Source: Arion vulgaris (Eukaryota > Mollusca > Gastropoda > Stylommatophora > Arionidae). Taken from it: a stretch of 64,000 nt of DNA. The position numbers and the translations under genes were made by a program. This document shows positions 25,901-40,900 of the stretch, in pieces. The notes under the pieces were generated by a model. That model did not search any database. It worked only from the letters and a program-made list of their open reading frames with translations, and had not been told where the DNA came from. Each line of letters starts with the position of its first letter. Position 1 is the first letter of the stretch. The DNA is taken from assembly GCA_020796225.1 (NCBI GenBank), contig CM036754.1, positions 43,313,779-43,377,778 on the forward strand, given 5' to 3'.

Positions 25901-28900
25901 TGTTGCCAATTCATCCAGGTACTTATGTGGATCCTTGCAGTGACCATGCTGCAGGCCATCAGAACTGGATCTGTGCTGCTTACCCACACTTTGTTTGTTG
26001 TTACCGGTAAGTATTGATCAAGATAACAGTTTTCATGTTTGATTGATTGATATTACCATCATCATTGCACTTCTTTGATAAAATATCAGATCTTCCTATG
26101 TAAGAAGAGATCGAGATACACGGTTACTCACCAAGTGCAATGATGATGGTCCATCATCAATCAATCAAACCATCGTATGCTGACGGTCAATGAAACATAC
26201 AGACTTAATACTACTCTCTCTTGATACATTATGATGTTAACTCTTTCTCTTTTGATACAGAATCATGTCAACTCAATCCTCGCTCTCTCTCTTGATGCAG
26301 AATGAAAGACTCACTGCTGGCACATGCTATGGAAGAGCCAGCACATGGACACACAGGTGGAAAGAGTTGCTCTCAGTGCCAAGGTTATCAGCTCCAACCA
26401 AGAAAACTCCAACAACAAGATGGTTGCTGCTTCCTCAGGATCTACTGTTTGGCTATGGGCTGTTAGGGATGAAGGAGAGAGTAGACAGATTGGTAAGTCT
26501 TCTTCTTCGAATGCTTCATATCGACCACTTGTTAAACTAATTTTTGTGATTTATATATGATCTGAGCCTAAGAATGATTGTATGTTGCCCCAGTTATGCG
26601 CCTACAAGCAAGCCAACACATCCGATTTCTGCAATGCTTTTTATTTACAAGGGTAGCTTCCTAGACCCTACCTTTACATCGTAGTTGCAGTGTTACTATT
26701 CTTGCCCTTGTTAGTCCTGGCAAACACGGGAGGATTGGTAAGTCTTCTTCTCCTTTGTGTCTGTTTACAACCAATTTTAATCACTCTTGTGATATGCTTG
26801 ATCTTGCCAAGAACGTGTATACGTTGCACATTGGTTTGTAGGCCCCTAAACGCATAGACTTCTACACGTTTAGGACATGTGTATCCGATTTCAGCCAAAC
26901 CTCCTTAGTCGCCTTGCACATGAGTGGCAGGTAACAGTGGTTCTATTCTTTACACCCAAATTTGGACCCGGTAATCACTCGGCGATTGGAAGTCAAAAAC
27001 GATGTCACTTTGCGCTGATTGCTATTCTGGATCATTCAGACTTCTTGAGATCTTCTGATGAGATTTCTCGGTCTCTTGTTCAGCCTGCTCTTCTCTTCCA
27101 CTGTGGGCAACAGTCTAGTTCATATCTTGTTAGGTTGTTTCCTGAAACTCTGACCAATCTACAGATACTTTGTTTCTTCAATTTCCATCTGTATTAGTTG
27201 TTGTCTTGTTCTTTTTTCTACAAAATTGTTATTGCTTATGATTCAGTTTCAGTATGGAATATCTTCATTGCACTCCGGACATGTCCATAGGTGCTCTGAT
27301 CTCCTTCACAATATCTCCAACAGCATCCAGCGACTGACCGTACCAGTACGATTTTGATTGATGAACCTACTCATATACCTGTTATGCTGTTCTTTTCTTG
27401 CTACTCCAATCTTCAAACCCAGCTCCTGCAATCTAGTAGTTGACGTGGATTGGTTTAAATGAAAATCTTCTTTGCATTCACACTCTATGAGGGTGTTCAA
27501 AATATCAGCTCTATCCATTGTTTGGCCGTCTGATATGGTGGCAGAGCCTGTCTGCTCTCTCATTGCCAATGACACCCATGTGCCCGGAACGAAGATAAGC
27601 GTTATTCAGCAAATTGTTGACGCTTGTAGTGATTCAGTCCATTGTCTGTGCACCGAACCAGCCTTACTTTGCGGATCATACTCAGTGAATCACTCAGAAT
27701 GCACGCATGAGTGTAGTTTTGTGACTCCAGCCAGCGTAATGCATTGGTCACTGCCAGTACCTCCATTGTCATGCTGCTTGTTGTCATACGAAATGCACCA
27801 CTGGCCTCCTGGACTATTCTGCCACATGAGCTTGCAGAGGAGGCCCATGCGGACCTTTCGTGATGAACTACCGATCCATCCATGTAAATCACAACGGTAC
27901 CTTCATTGCAGATTTCATCAATGATAGTCCTAACGTCTGCATCCAGCGCCACGGGATTCCTCTCTTTGCCACTTTTGTCAAATTTAATATTTACGCTTAT
28001 GTTTATTCAATACAAAGTATGTCTTGTAATCATTTATGAAGATTTTGTTATTCTAAATCTCTTTTGTTCTCTTGTGAGCAACATATAACTCCTACTTCTG
28101 GGAGGTATTTGATTGATTGATTGATAGGACCATCATAATTGCATTTCAATGAGTAACCATGTGTGTTCCGATCTCTTTCTTACACAGGAAGATCTCAGCG
28201 GCAGTGCACAAACTTCGTAGCACCAATGAGGGTCCCAAATGTAATTAAGAAGATGGTGAAAATATTTTGTAGGAACATTTTAATTTTTAAAATTGAATTT
28301 TTCCTGGCAGTGTTTTCCAGCCTGCTCTTCTTGATTTTGAACTGTCAAGAGTTCGTTTACATGCTCAACTTGAACATATTTTATTGTTTATCTCCAATAG
28401 GACTAGGAACTTAACCTCACCTACACTCTGAGATCAGGAATATCTGGAAATTATCCAGATGGCTCCACGACGGAGCGATGGACCGTCTGCCTTTAGGACA
28501 AGAGGCAAGCACCTAATCTCTACTCCACAGAGACCTCAAAGTTGGGAGGCATTTACCAAAGCCCTTTTCTACTCTGTAGAGACCTCTTTTACAAGATAAC
28601 TGGACTAGTCATAAGCATGATCCAACAGTAACTTTAGTGTTGCTTTTCAACTCTCTATTTATGTAGCTTTTAATTCAGCTTCCAATTTTCAGCTGAGAAT
28701 CAACCATACCAGCTTTTGAACTCTTGTCTCAGTTTGGAATATCTTCATTGCTACTCTGGACATTTCCATACATGCTCCGATCTCCTTCGCAATATGTCTA
28801 ACAGCGTTCAGTGACTAGCCATACCAGTTCAATGTTGATTGATGAGCCTACTCATATACCTGTTGTGTTGTTCTTTTCTGGCCACTCAATCTTCATACCA

Positions 28901-31900
28901 ATCTCTTGAAATTTAGCAGTTGACGAGGATTGGTTTAAATGAAAATCCTCTTTGCGGCCATACTTTATGAGAGTGTTCGGAATGTCAGCTCTATCCATTT
29001 GCTGACCCCCTGATATGATGGCAGAGCCAGCCAGCCTGTCTGCTCTCTCATTACCATCAACATCTGTGTACCCTGGAACGAAGTTGAGTATAATTCTGCA
29101 AATTGTTGATGCTTGTAGTGATTCAGTCCATTGTCTGCTCACCCTTGTATACTTAGTAATTGAATTGAGTACACTAACTACCACTGAAAGTAAACAATCT
29201 GCTTTCATACCATGAGATATATTGATGTATACAGTGTTAGGCCAGTATTTTATTTGACCAGTGGTACACGATGGACAGTGTGATCAACATTGCGCAGACT
29301 GCCTTTACTTCCAGTGTTTCTCTTTTATCAAATTAAGACTGGGTCGACCTGAGAGCTGTATAGTCTGAAAAAATCCAACTTTTGTTGTGGGATTTGATCC
29401 TGGGATCATTCGCCTATAAAGCAAGTGAATTAACCACTACACTATTTCAGTTCTAACTACTGCTAGATGTGACTCTGTCGACCTCTGAAGTCAGAGGAGG
29501 CATGACGGGGAGCTCATAATAAGGTAAACATGCCTTCACTAAAAATCAGTCAGAAGCACTGACTACGCCTGAATTCATAGCGGTTGAACACAAAAAGAAG
29601 GTGGTCCCCTTATTGATGACCTGATTTTAATATGTTCTTGTTTCATTTCCAGGTGTATTTGACTTACATGTATCCGTGGATAACTTGTTCTTCATTGGGA
29701 ATCAGCTAGTTGCCCTCAGTCGGACTGGGAGAGTTGGAGTGTGGCACTCAATGACACAACACTGGCAGGTACTGATGTATATTATGAATAGTCTTATATA
29801 AGCTTGAGATGACTTTGACCCCAGAACCAATCAGATCTGACACAACGCTGCAATATAAATCAGTAGATGCTGTAAGATCTCATTATTAATATATCTAACT
29901 GATTCACTACCAGGTTTTTTTCACCTCTGGACGAAATTATTTTTTTAGCTTCAAAATATTGCACACATACTTTAGCTAAACTAAAATATTGTTTCTAAAT
30001 ATGATTTAAAGTTTAACTTGTTAGATATCAAATTAAAGATAAATGAATGTACTTTCACCAAATATTTATTGTATCTGAAAATATAATGTGTTGACTATGC
30101 ATTAAACATATTAGCATGTATTTTTTTTAAAAACTAATTGAAATTATGAGAACAATAATCCAACTTGTCACAGGCCTTGATGAACAATATGTTGAATAAA
30201 TCAATCTAACTGCTCTCTTTATATATGTAATCTATTTACGAATACACAAACATTAAGAAAATGGTGAAAGAATGTATGGTTTATTAACAAACTAGCATCC
30301 TGACCATTCGTTAAAATTGCATTTTTTACAGTCACTGGGTATCTTAGAATGAATGGTAAACACTGTTTCACTTCTACTTCTAGCAGAAGCCACGATGCTA
30401 TGTATTCGTATCGTTATACTTCACTTTTATGTAGTTTCCGGTTAATATAAATCTCCAATCGGAACGAAGTAATAAAACTCAGCGCAATAGTAAACGCTTC
30501 TGAGTGATGCGGGGTCCATGCGATAAGATATATTGACACTTGAGTGTCACGTGGTACGGAATCAGCTAATATTAAAACTAAACTAAGAATTTTCAATTCC
30601 AATGTTGTATCAATCCTAACATATGCAAGCGAGAGTTTGAAAAAGACTAAAGATATAGAAAGTAAGTTGAATGCATTTGAAAATAGATAGATGTCTGCGA
30701 AAAATAATGAACATAAAATGGTACGAATTCAGGAGAAGTGATGAAATCAGAGAAATGTCTGGTCAACCACTAGTAACAACTGTTATAAGGAGGAGGAGAT
30801 GGAGATATGTTGGGCATACTCTGAGAAGAAATAATCAAAGAATACCGAAGTAGGGGGGAAAGGGTTCAAAAGAGAGAGAGAGGACACCCAGGGAAACAAT
30901 GAAATGAACTTTTCTGAGGCAAGAAATATCTGACTCAATTCCACGGAAGATATTGAACTGGTTGCCCAGGACAGAGCTGTATGGAAAAATTACTTGCAGG
31001 CCCTATGTAATGTATAACAGTACGAGATTAATATATATATATATATATATATATGCCCGTCTGTCCAGCGTGTTCATAGCGCGTTGGACTACGGGTGACT
31101 ATCCCTCTGTGTGCGGGTTCAATTCCACGGGATGGCAGAAAAAACAAGTTACCCCAGATTTACGGTGTTCGTGGCACGGAACCGAAGGGTTACGATGTCC
31201 ATGGCAACGAGCCGAAGAGCTGAAAAGCTCAAGTGCTTCTGGAACGGGAAAAAAAAATATATATATATATTATAAAGTGTGTTAGTGTGTTTTTTCGTGT
31301 AAAATATTGGTTACTGTCCCTACAAATTTGTGTTCTGTTGAATAATATGCATACTCTTTGGCCGAAAAATTGATGTTCCTGTTCTACTAATGGAAGGCAA
31401 GTATTCCTGTTCTGTAGGCAAACCATACAGATCACAAAGAGTGGTTTACTTGATTGATAAGAACGACCGCAAGTAATTGTGTTCACATTTCCAGATTTGA
31501 TAAAATTGAATTATATCTCTTGTAACAGACTACTTGTTGCCAGATTGACTGACTAACAGATGCATTCATATTTGTATATTTCATTAGATCCAAGATGTGG
31601 TTCCTATCACAAGCTATGATATGGCTGGATCTTTTCTGCTTCTAGGATGCCAGGATGGATCTATTTACTATATAGGTATAGTTTTATTTTCAAAACATGC
31701 ATCTCAATGATCATTTCAAATTATCAAGTGTTCTTGCATTAAAGAATAAATTGAAGACCCTTAAAACATTTTAGAAAAGTTCTTAGTAATCCTGACAGAA
31801 TGAGAAAAAACAACATCCTACATGACCTGCATATGAGGAGCATTAGCTCAAGATAACATTCATGCCAGAAGGTGAAACTAATTATGAAGTCAAAGGACAA

Positions 31901-34900
31901 ATTCTCAAATGATGCGGGTCGGAAAACTAACTAAACTAAAAGGCTGCATTGATTTCAAATTAGTTTCTATAGAGTTCATTTTAAATGCCATTGATTCTAT
32001 AAATATCTTTGCACAGTGTATTATATGTTATGTTATTGGCTTATTGTCTCCAGACATCAGAGTTTCCACACGATAAAGATAATGACATTTTCGTTGTACT
32101 GACCAACTCACATGGTACTGCTCAGTGTCTACCTTACTCAAGACAAGTGGTATTTGTTTGAATCTACATTTGTAATACAAATTCTGTCTCGGTTACCTCA
32201 TTCCCAGATAATCAAGAATTTCTTCAAGATCCAGAGAGACCAGTTCCCGAACTTCTACTGGGCATATTTCAATATAGCTGGGTTTTGAGGCACATGCGAA
32301 TTCAATAATAATAACATAATTAGTATACATTATTAATAATTTAATAAAAATAACAACAGATCTTTTCTCACCTCCATATCAACTCACTTAACCCACTTGA
32401 TTTGATGTGATCTGAGCCTAAGAGCTGTCATTTACAGTTAGTCCTGCATCATCAGATCCGATTTCTAGATGCTTGTTATTTACTAGGTAGCTTCCTAGGT
32501 CCTACATCAGTTGCCTCTTATGTTATTGTCTCCAGCATGCAGAAGTTTCTTGGTGCCTGTAGCACATGGTACTATTCTTTGCTTCCCTCCAGCACCATGT
32601 GGGGTGTAACAACAGATGAAAACTTAATCCTGACTCCTAATTCTATCCTTTAATTAAAAAAGTTGTACTTACATTTAATATAATTAGTGAGAAATTTGGC
32701 ACTGCACATTCACTGCAAGCTGAAGACATTCTGGTGTGTAATTGGTACAGGCTGCTCTTAGTGCATCATCTAATTGTGTGTGTCTCAGGTAGGATTGATT
32801 TTTATCTTTGATAATATTCATAAATGAAAATATTGAACAAAAGAACAAATATATTTTCAGAACAACACTATTAATCATTGGATATTTATTCTTGTTCACC
32901 AATGCCCAGAAATTATCATATTTGCCGTGGAGGATTTCAAATCATTTGATGATGATATTGTTTATATTAAATTCGGATATTTAACACCAATGTTAAAGCA
33001 GTTCTGCTGTATGGATCAGAAACATGGAAAATGACGAAAATAATAACACATAAATTGTAAACATTCATCAACTGGTGTCTGCGCAGAATAGAGGGACTGA
33101 GTTGGTATGATAGGGTCACAAATGAGAAACTTATGGAGAGAACAAGAGATTCCAGAGAACCAAGAGGTTAAAAAAAGGCGCTGGATAGGGCACACTTTGT
33201 GAAAACTTGAGGGAAATATAATAGAAAGTGTCCTTTCCTGGAACCCGCAGGGACAGCGAAAGAAGGAGAGGCCGAGAAATTCTTGGAGACAGGATTTGGA
33301 GACAGATATCAACAATATAAAGAAGAGCTGGAGGGAGCAGCAGGAGATAGCTAGAGATAGGAAGACTTGGCATGAGTTAGTTGAGGGCCTATTCCCCGAT
33401 CTGGGCTTAAAAGGCAGAGAGAGAGAGACTGTTTATATTGTTTTGTAGACTTCTGACAAAGTCTCCAACATTTTATATGAGAACATTTTACACTTATCCG
33501 GTAGGTTTGAGTGGCAACTGGATAGAGATAGCATACGGTACAAGTTCTGGAACAGTCCGGGTAATAGTACAACATCCAGAAACTGTTGGTCATGGTCCTC
33601 AACTGTTCCAGACATTCACAGTCCATCGCAGTCCAGTCACCAAAGTTATGCTCTCTGAGAAGCATCTTGTATCAGGTAAGGCTCTATAACATCAATCGAA
33701 ACATGTAAAAACAAAGTGCTGTAGTTTTACAAAGTACTTCTTCTCTACATTTCATATGCTCGTCTAAACCATGAGATGGGTTGCCTCTATGAAGCTGCAT
33801 GTCAGTTGGAGTTCCTCCAAAGTTCCCCATAGATTGCATATCCCTATAAGCTTCGTTCATGAAGCCATGTTTCATTTCGTTGATGGACGTGACTGTAGAA
33901 TGTGCCCTGGAGTCTGTATTTCTGTCTGGCATGTACACTGTTCTGTCTGAGCAGGCTTTATTCTGTGCATGTGATGATTGAACCTGCAGTGACCTGTTCT
34001 TAGGCGAAAGATTATTGTGTGGTACAAAGTACAAAAACAATATACAGTAACGTTTTGACAAAAGACCTTTATCAAGCAAAGGATACATCAGAAGCAAAGA
34101 AATTCAGACTTCTTGTATGGCAGACATATCATATACAATCAGATAATAAATCACTAACAGCACAGGTGATTATAACATCATTCTTGTAATAAGTACCTCT
34201 GATGGCAGAATACTGATAATAAGTAAAGCAGACCTTCACGTAAAAATCAGTCAGAAGCAGCACACAAGGGGCTCTGGTTATGCCTGAATTTATAGCAAAT
34301 GCAAGAAGAAGAAGAAGGTTATTAGTGTTTATTTCTATAATTCTATTTCAGCTATTCATTTCTTTGTATTTGTTAAAGCACCCAAACATCTCACTGACAG
34401 CTAAGCAACAGATGATCAACAGCATTTTCATGCCTGCGCTGTGTTACCAGAGCCAAAAATGAACAATGAACAAAGCACAGTCACAAAAACTACATGTAGA
34501 TGAGATGCCTACGAAACGTTACCAACAGCACCAGAAAAGACAGTCACTAACATCAGCATGAGAAAGAAAATTGGGACATAACCTTGCTTGAATTACATTG
34601 AGAAACAAAGAATAAGTTGTTTGTTACTAACTTAGTGACAGGGCAAAAGTCACGTTTAAGCGCCACGTTTGATAACAACGCCATACGTGCAATGTAACGC
34701 CCTCAAGCACTAGCGTGCGCGGTCCACTAAGTTATAGAATACATCAACACCTACAGTATACAGAATCTTCTACAACAGAACATCAGAAAAGAAGGTGAGA
34801 GGAAGACCATGAAAAAGATGGTTAGATGGCATAGAATCCTATCAAAAAGAAATAAGCTATCTCCCAAGCCACCAGAACAGCGCAAGACAAAAATAGGAAA

Positions 34901-37900
34901 CCACATCACTGGGCAACAAACCGGTAGCAGTGAGACGACAAAAGAAGAAGACAAATAAATCATATTCCAAAAGATATATGGGGCATACGTGTACATGGGT
35001 TGATCAGCAGTCACACTTTTCATTCATTCCATAACTTGACCTGAGAACTATAGAGGTTATGTGCTTGCCTCTCATTCCAAAAGTACAGTTTGCTTCCTTG
35101 TGAAGCCATATATTTTTCCAGAGATCCCTCATCTCAGTTTAGTTGAGTTCCTAACTCTATCGGAGACGGAAGATAAAACACAGCATTCAAGTTGAGCATG
35201 TAAAAGAATCCTTGGCAGTTGAAAAATTGAGAAGAGCAGGCTGGAAAACCGCTGCCTGGTCAAAATTCATTAGAAAAAATAAAAATCCTACGACATATTT
35301 TCATCATCTAAGTTACGTCGCGACCCGCGTACTACAGATCTCATGCACTGCCGATGAGATCTTCCTGTGTAAGAGAGATTGGAGCACACACATGGTTGTT
35401 CACCGAAGTGCACTGATGATGTTCCTATCAATCAATCGTGAACCACAGAGATAACAGAGGAGGTGAAAAACACTGTTTATGAAGCGCACACAAAAGTCTG
35501 TTCTATAAATCTCTTCTTATCCTGATGCTGCGAGGCAAAACAGAATTAGAGAACAAAGGAAGAAGATTTAAAGAAGATGCTGTTTTGTTAAAGTATGAAA
35601 TGGTGTCCATTGTTGTACATTTAAAAACTAGCTGACTTAATATTTGATTCATTCATCTTTGTAAAAGTTACAATTTGCACTTTTTCTCCAATTTATTTGC
35701 AAGTATGTGCTGAGTATAACCATGTCAGAACATGGATCGTGACACGGTTCAGAGGTATGATCTCAACCCAACCTGGCTCTACACCATTAGCCTCATTTAA
35801 AATTGTATCACTGGATGATGTGGATTCACTTGCTAGCTATGCTGCTGGTAATGATTTTGGTAAGTTATGCCTGTGTTCTGCTTTACTGTCTAATGCAGTG
35901 ATGTCCAATGTTTTTATATATTGGGGTACATCTGACTAATGACTTGTGGAGGTGTGGCAGCCAGGTGGTAGTTGCAAAAATAATAATAAAGCAATATTAA
36001 TAGTTACATGAATAAAAATAATCTATCTATCTATTCTCTAATCCTGTTTTGCTTTTCGGCGTCAGGTCGAAAAGGAGCCACCTGGAGCGAGCCTCTCTAT
36101 GTGCCATGTCTTTTTTTCCAGTCCTGATTTGCCTCACGGCTTCATGGTAAGAAGAGATTTCTAGAACAGGCTTTTGTGTGTGCTTCATGAACATTGTCTC
36201 GCCGCCTCTGTTATCTGAGGTCCACCTTTTGCGTGGCCTGCCATTTGCTTTGTATCCACTGTATTGGAGTAGCATTGCTCTTTAAGGTGCACCGTCTGTT
36301 GATAATCTGCTTATATGACCGAACCATTTAATTTATTGTTTCTCTATGGAGTTTAGAACTGGTGTTGTATCCACTTTGTTTCTGATGTATTCATTTTATA
36401 AAAATAATAACAGATAAAAACTGAATCCTGACTAAAAGTTAAATTTTTTAAATATTGAGTTTACTAAAAAAACTGAATCATACGGTTATTCAGAAATTCT
36501 TTTTTTTTTTTTTCATTTAAATTGTGATTAACGTTAATGCCAGAAGAATAAAATAGGACACCAGGAATGTATCACATGGTCATTTGCAGGTACTGTGTTA
36601 TACAGCACTGTTCTAATGTATTGTTTATTTTTATGAATGATTTGGAATCTTCTTCTTCTCATTTACTGTTGTTCAATACCTACACAATGAGTTTGATTCT
36701 TTGGATGTATGTTGGTGTTGTGTTTTGTTAGTTCATCAAGACTTCCAAACAGTTTTGCATGGATGTTCATCTCTGTTGGCCAGTGTTCTTTCTGCAGTTG
36801 ATTCATCAGGTGACAATCTTGCAGGATGTATTCATCTGTCTGTCCCCATGTGCATGATAGAACCAGTCTGTGTAGGTGACTGTTCAGTCGATTGCATTCA
36901 GAGTCAAAACAATATCACCTGTCTTGCTCTATCTATATGGTGGTAATTAGTGATCTGGAATAAGAATATTTGAGTTATCATGCAAACTGCTGGATTGAAG
37001 AAGAAAAAAATAATTCGTCAAGTGCCATGTAAGTATGCTTAGGTTATAATGTGCTTCCATAACTCTGTTTCTTGTTCTAGTTATGATACTGTTTTCGCTC
37101 CATGCCATGATTTTAATCCCAAGCTTGGCACAAATGGAGAGGACACTTCATCCTTGCTTTCAACTCGAGACACAACCTGGAAAGCAACAGTCATGAGAGA
37201 CTTAAGAATGAGCTGAAAGGCAAGAGAGACGGGCGCAGCTCATAGGTTGTCACCAATTGAACGACAAAGAGAAAAGAGGACCCATATATATGTGTGTGTG
37301 TGTGCATTGGTATCTCTATATGAATGTAAAACATTTCATAGTTTGCACTGGGTTTTTTCGTTTGTTGCTATGAATTCAAACAGTCGTGGTGCTTAGTGTA
37401 ACCTCCTTCTATTTCAGGCTATCAGTGTCCCTCTCCATTCTAGCATGCCTGATTCTGACCTGAGGTACTTGTAATTTAGATCCCTGAGTAAAGGATCAGG
37501 GTTTCCTGTAATCTAACCGCTTAGCTTATGCACATCGAGATTTTTGGCCCAAATTGGCCTCAAACCCCTGAACTTTCTCTTCACTTGCTCACTAGCATAG
37601 CATATTATCCAACTCCGCTATCGTCAACACCTCTATTTTAAAATGTAACAGCTGTTATCTTGTTTATGTATACAGGTCCATTTGGGGAACAAGATGACCA
37701 GCAACTATTTGTCCAGAAAGTTGTGTCAGATACTGATCAGTTGTTTATAAGACAAAGTTCAAGTGGGCAGAGGTAAGCAAACTCAAAGTTATCTCCCATC
37801 TTTTCTTGATCTCTCCTGAAGTAGGTCGCACTATTTAGTTTACACACTGTGATTGGTCTATCAAGTTGACATTTAATTTGTGCTCATAGAATCATCAAGA

Positions 37901-40900
37901 ACGATGGAAGAAAACTAGTCACACCAGAGATGAAGGCATACGCAGAGTGCTGGGAGTATCAAGAAGATACTGGTTTAGAAATGACTGGAAAAAAGTGGGT
38001 ACAACATCAGTACTGAACTTCATGAAAAAACAACAAATTATATGGTTCGGCCACATAAACAGATTACCAACAGACTGCGCCTCAAGGAGCAATGCTACTC
38101 CGATACAGTGGATACAAAATAAAAGGCTGTCCGTGCATAAGGTGGACCTCAGAAATAACAGATATGGTTAACAACACTATTTATGAAGTGCACACAAAAG
38201 CCCTTTCTAGAAATCTCTTCTATCCTGATGCTGTGAGACAAAACAGGACTAGAGTAAAGAAGAAGAATAGATTTCACTAATATATAATTTATTGAACTAT
38301 TTCTTGTTTATTTACAGAATATGTGTGATACGCTCAGTTGATTGCAGCACAATTAGTTCCTTCTTTGTCCATGAATGTGAAGGCTCCAATAGAATGGGCT
38401 CATGCCCACGACGATACCTTTTCACTGGACATGCTAATGGCAGCATACAGGTAAGGATTCTCTACTAGATAATTTACTCAGTTGCTGGAAAATATTTTTA
38501 TATGCTGACCTTCGTTATGTTTACTATCAATACATTCTGAGTGATTCATTGAGTATGATCCGCAAGGTAGAGGCTGGTTCGGTGCGCAGGCAATGGACTG
38601 AATCACTACAATCGTCAACAATTTGCAGAATCGCACTTATCTTCTTTCCGGGGCACATGGGTGTCGTTGGCAATGAGAGAACAAACAGGCTGGCTGTCTC
38701 TGCCACCATATCAGAGGGCTAGCCAATGAATAGAGCTGATATTTTGAACGCCCTCATAGAGTGTGGCTGCAAAGAAGATTTTCATTTAAACCAATCCACG
38801 TCAACTACTAGATTGCAGGAGCTGGGTTTGAAGATTGGAGTAGCAAGAAAAGAACAGCATAACAGGTACATGAGTAGGCTCATCAATCAAAATCAAACTG
38901 GTATGGTCAGTCGCTGGACACTGTTGGAGATATTGCGAAGGAGATCGGAGCACCCACCTATGAACATGTCCGGAGTGCAATGAAGATATTCCAAACTGAA
39001 ACTATCAATAGTGAGTATTCTTAGGGGCTCTCTGTGGCTAAGTGGTGAGCTCTGAAGGTCGGGGGTTCAAATCTGTGCCGCTCTGTTCACAAGTACAGTT
39101 TTTTTCAGAGACCTCTAAGATTGTTGCAGTAACTACTGAGTTTGTGCTTTATACAATGCTCTCGACAGGTGACATGTCATTTCTGCATAGATGGACCAAG
39201 CCATATGAGGTAAAATCTCAGTGCAGTGACATCAATCCTTCCCAAACTTTTTTAACCCTCAAACAAAGAAACATGATAGGAATGAGTTACGAACTTCCTG
39301 TATGTTTTCTATTCCAGATGTGGGATCTAACAACAGCTTTAGATCTTTACAAGCAAGGAGATAAAAGTAGGTGTTTTAGTACTTTAGAATTGTTGTATAG
39401 AGTTTTGTATTTGGAGGTTTGCCTTAACGTTGTGGTGTGGTATTGACAGTTCAGTGAAGCTATTGATGTTATGGTCTGATAACTGACAGAGGAACAACAG
39501 AGGAAAGTCTGGCTAAGTGGGTAGGGATCGAAGGAGCACTACTTGGAATTGGTAGAAGGGTAGGTGCATACATGCCTGATATGAGATCTGATCGCAATAT
39601 AGACAGTGAGAATCTCAGCACATGTGCCTACACGTCTCTCCTGTCCAATAATGAGTCAAAGATGATTCATCATAGAAATCAGATGCCTGTGTGGTTACCG
39701 GGCAAATAATAGAACCACTAATACCTACCACATGCCATATACGGTGAAAGTGGAGGTTTGGCGTGGGATTAGCTACCCCATCCTGTAAAAACACTCAGCT
39801 ATAAAACCGCAACCAAATACACGAGAGCTTGCAAGGCCTTGTTTGGGGTGAAGGGTAAAAGAAGAAGAAATAAATGCATTTTTGATGTTTGAATAAGTTA
39901 TATATAACTATAAATAAATCTGTTTCTGATGTTTGAATAAGTTATATATAACTATAAATAAATGCATTTCTGATGTTTGAATAAGTTATATATAACTATA
40001 AATAAATGCATTTTTGATGTTTGAATAAGTTATATATAACTTATAAATAAACGCTGCATTTCTTGCAATTTTTTCGAATAAAGTTATTATAACTATAAAT
40101 AAATGCATTTCTGATGTTTGGAATCAATTTATATATAACTATAAATAAATGCATTTTGATGTTTGAATAAGTTATATATAACTATAAATAAATGATTTTG
40201 ATGTTTGAATAGTTATATATAACTATAAATAAATTTTCTGATTTTGAATAAGTTATATATAACTATAAATAAATCATTTTGATGTTTGAATGTTATATAT
40301 AACTATAAATAAATGCATTTTTGATGTTTGAATAAGTTATATATAACTATAAATAAATGCATTTTTGATGTTTGAATAAGTTATATATAACTATAAATAA
40401 ATGCATTTTTGATGTTTGAATAAGTTATATATAACTATAAATAAATCTATTTTTGATGTTTGATTACCCCCACAGACAAGCAAACACACCAGGGAGGGCC
40501 TACTGCTTTCGAGCTTGTCAGACTGTTGGAGCAGGTGGATCTGAGCACATCTCGGTGCTCTACACCTTGTGTCAGTCCTTCCCCTTCTCTTCTTGTCGGA
40601 CCTGGCTGTCTGCCTCTGGGATCTCGTATTTCAACTCAGAACATGGGATGCCTTGTGAGAGGAGCTGCGCTGGGCATCTGCGATAGTTTTGAGGAAGACT
40701 TGGACACAACTTTGAAGGTATGATTCTACATACACAGACTTGACATTAGGTCTAGTTGCCAAGAAAGTTTGTGTTCTCAACTTGATTTTCAAGATATGAA
40801 CTACGTTACTGTAGAAATTGCAGTGCATTGCCGGGGCTCGCATTGGAGCAAAGAATAGTAACACTGCAACATACATGGCATGTGTTGTAAGAGGTGACTG

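Noticed and set aside
39880..40462. CRISPR-like regular array
   Set aside because: Plain tandem units with no unique spacers, in a eukaryotic intron.
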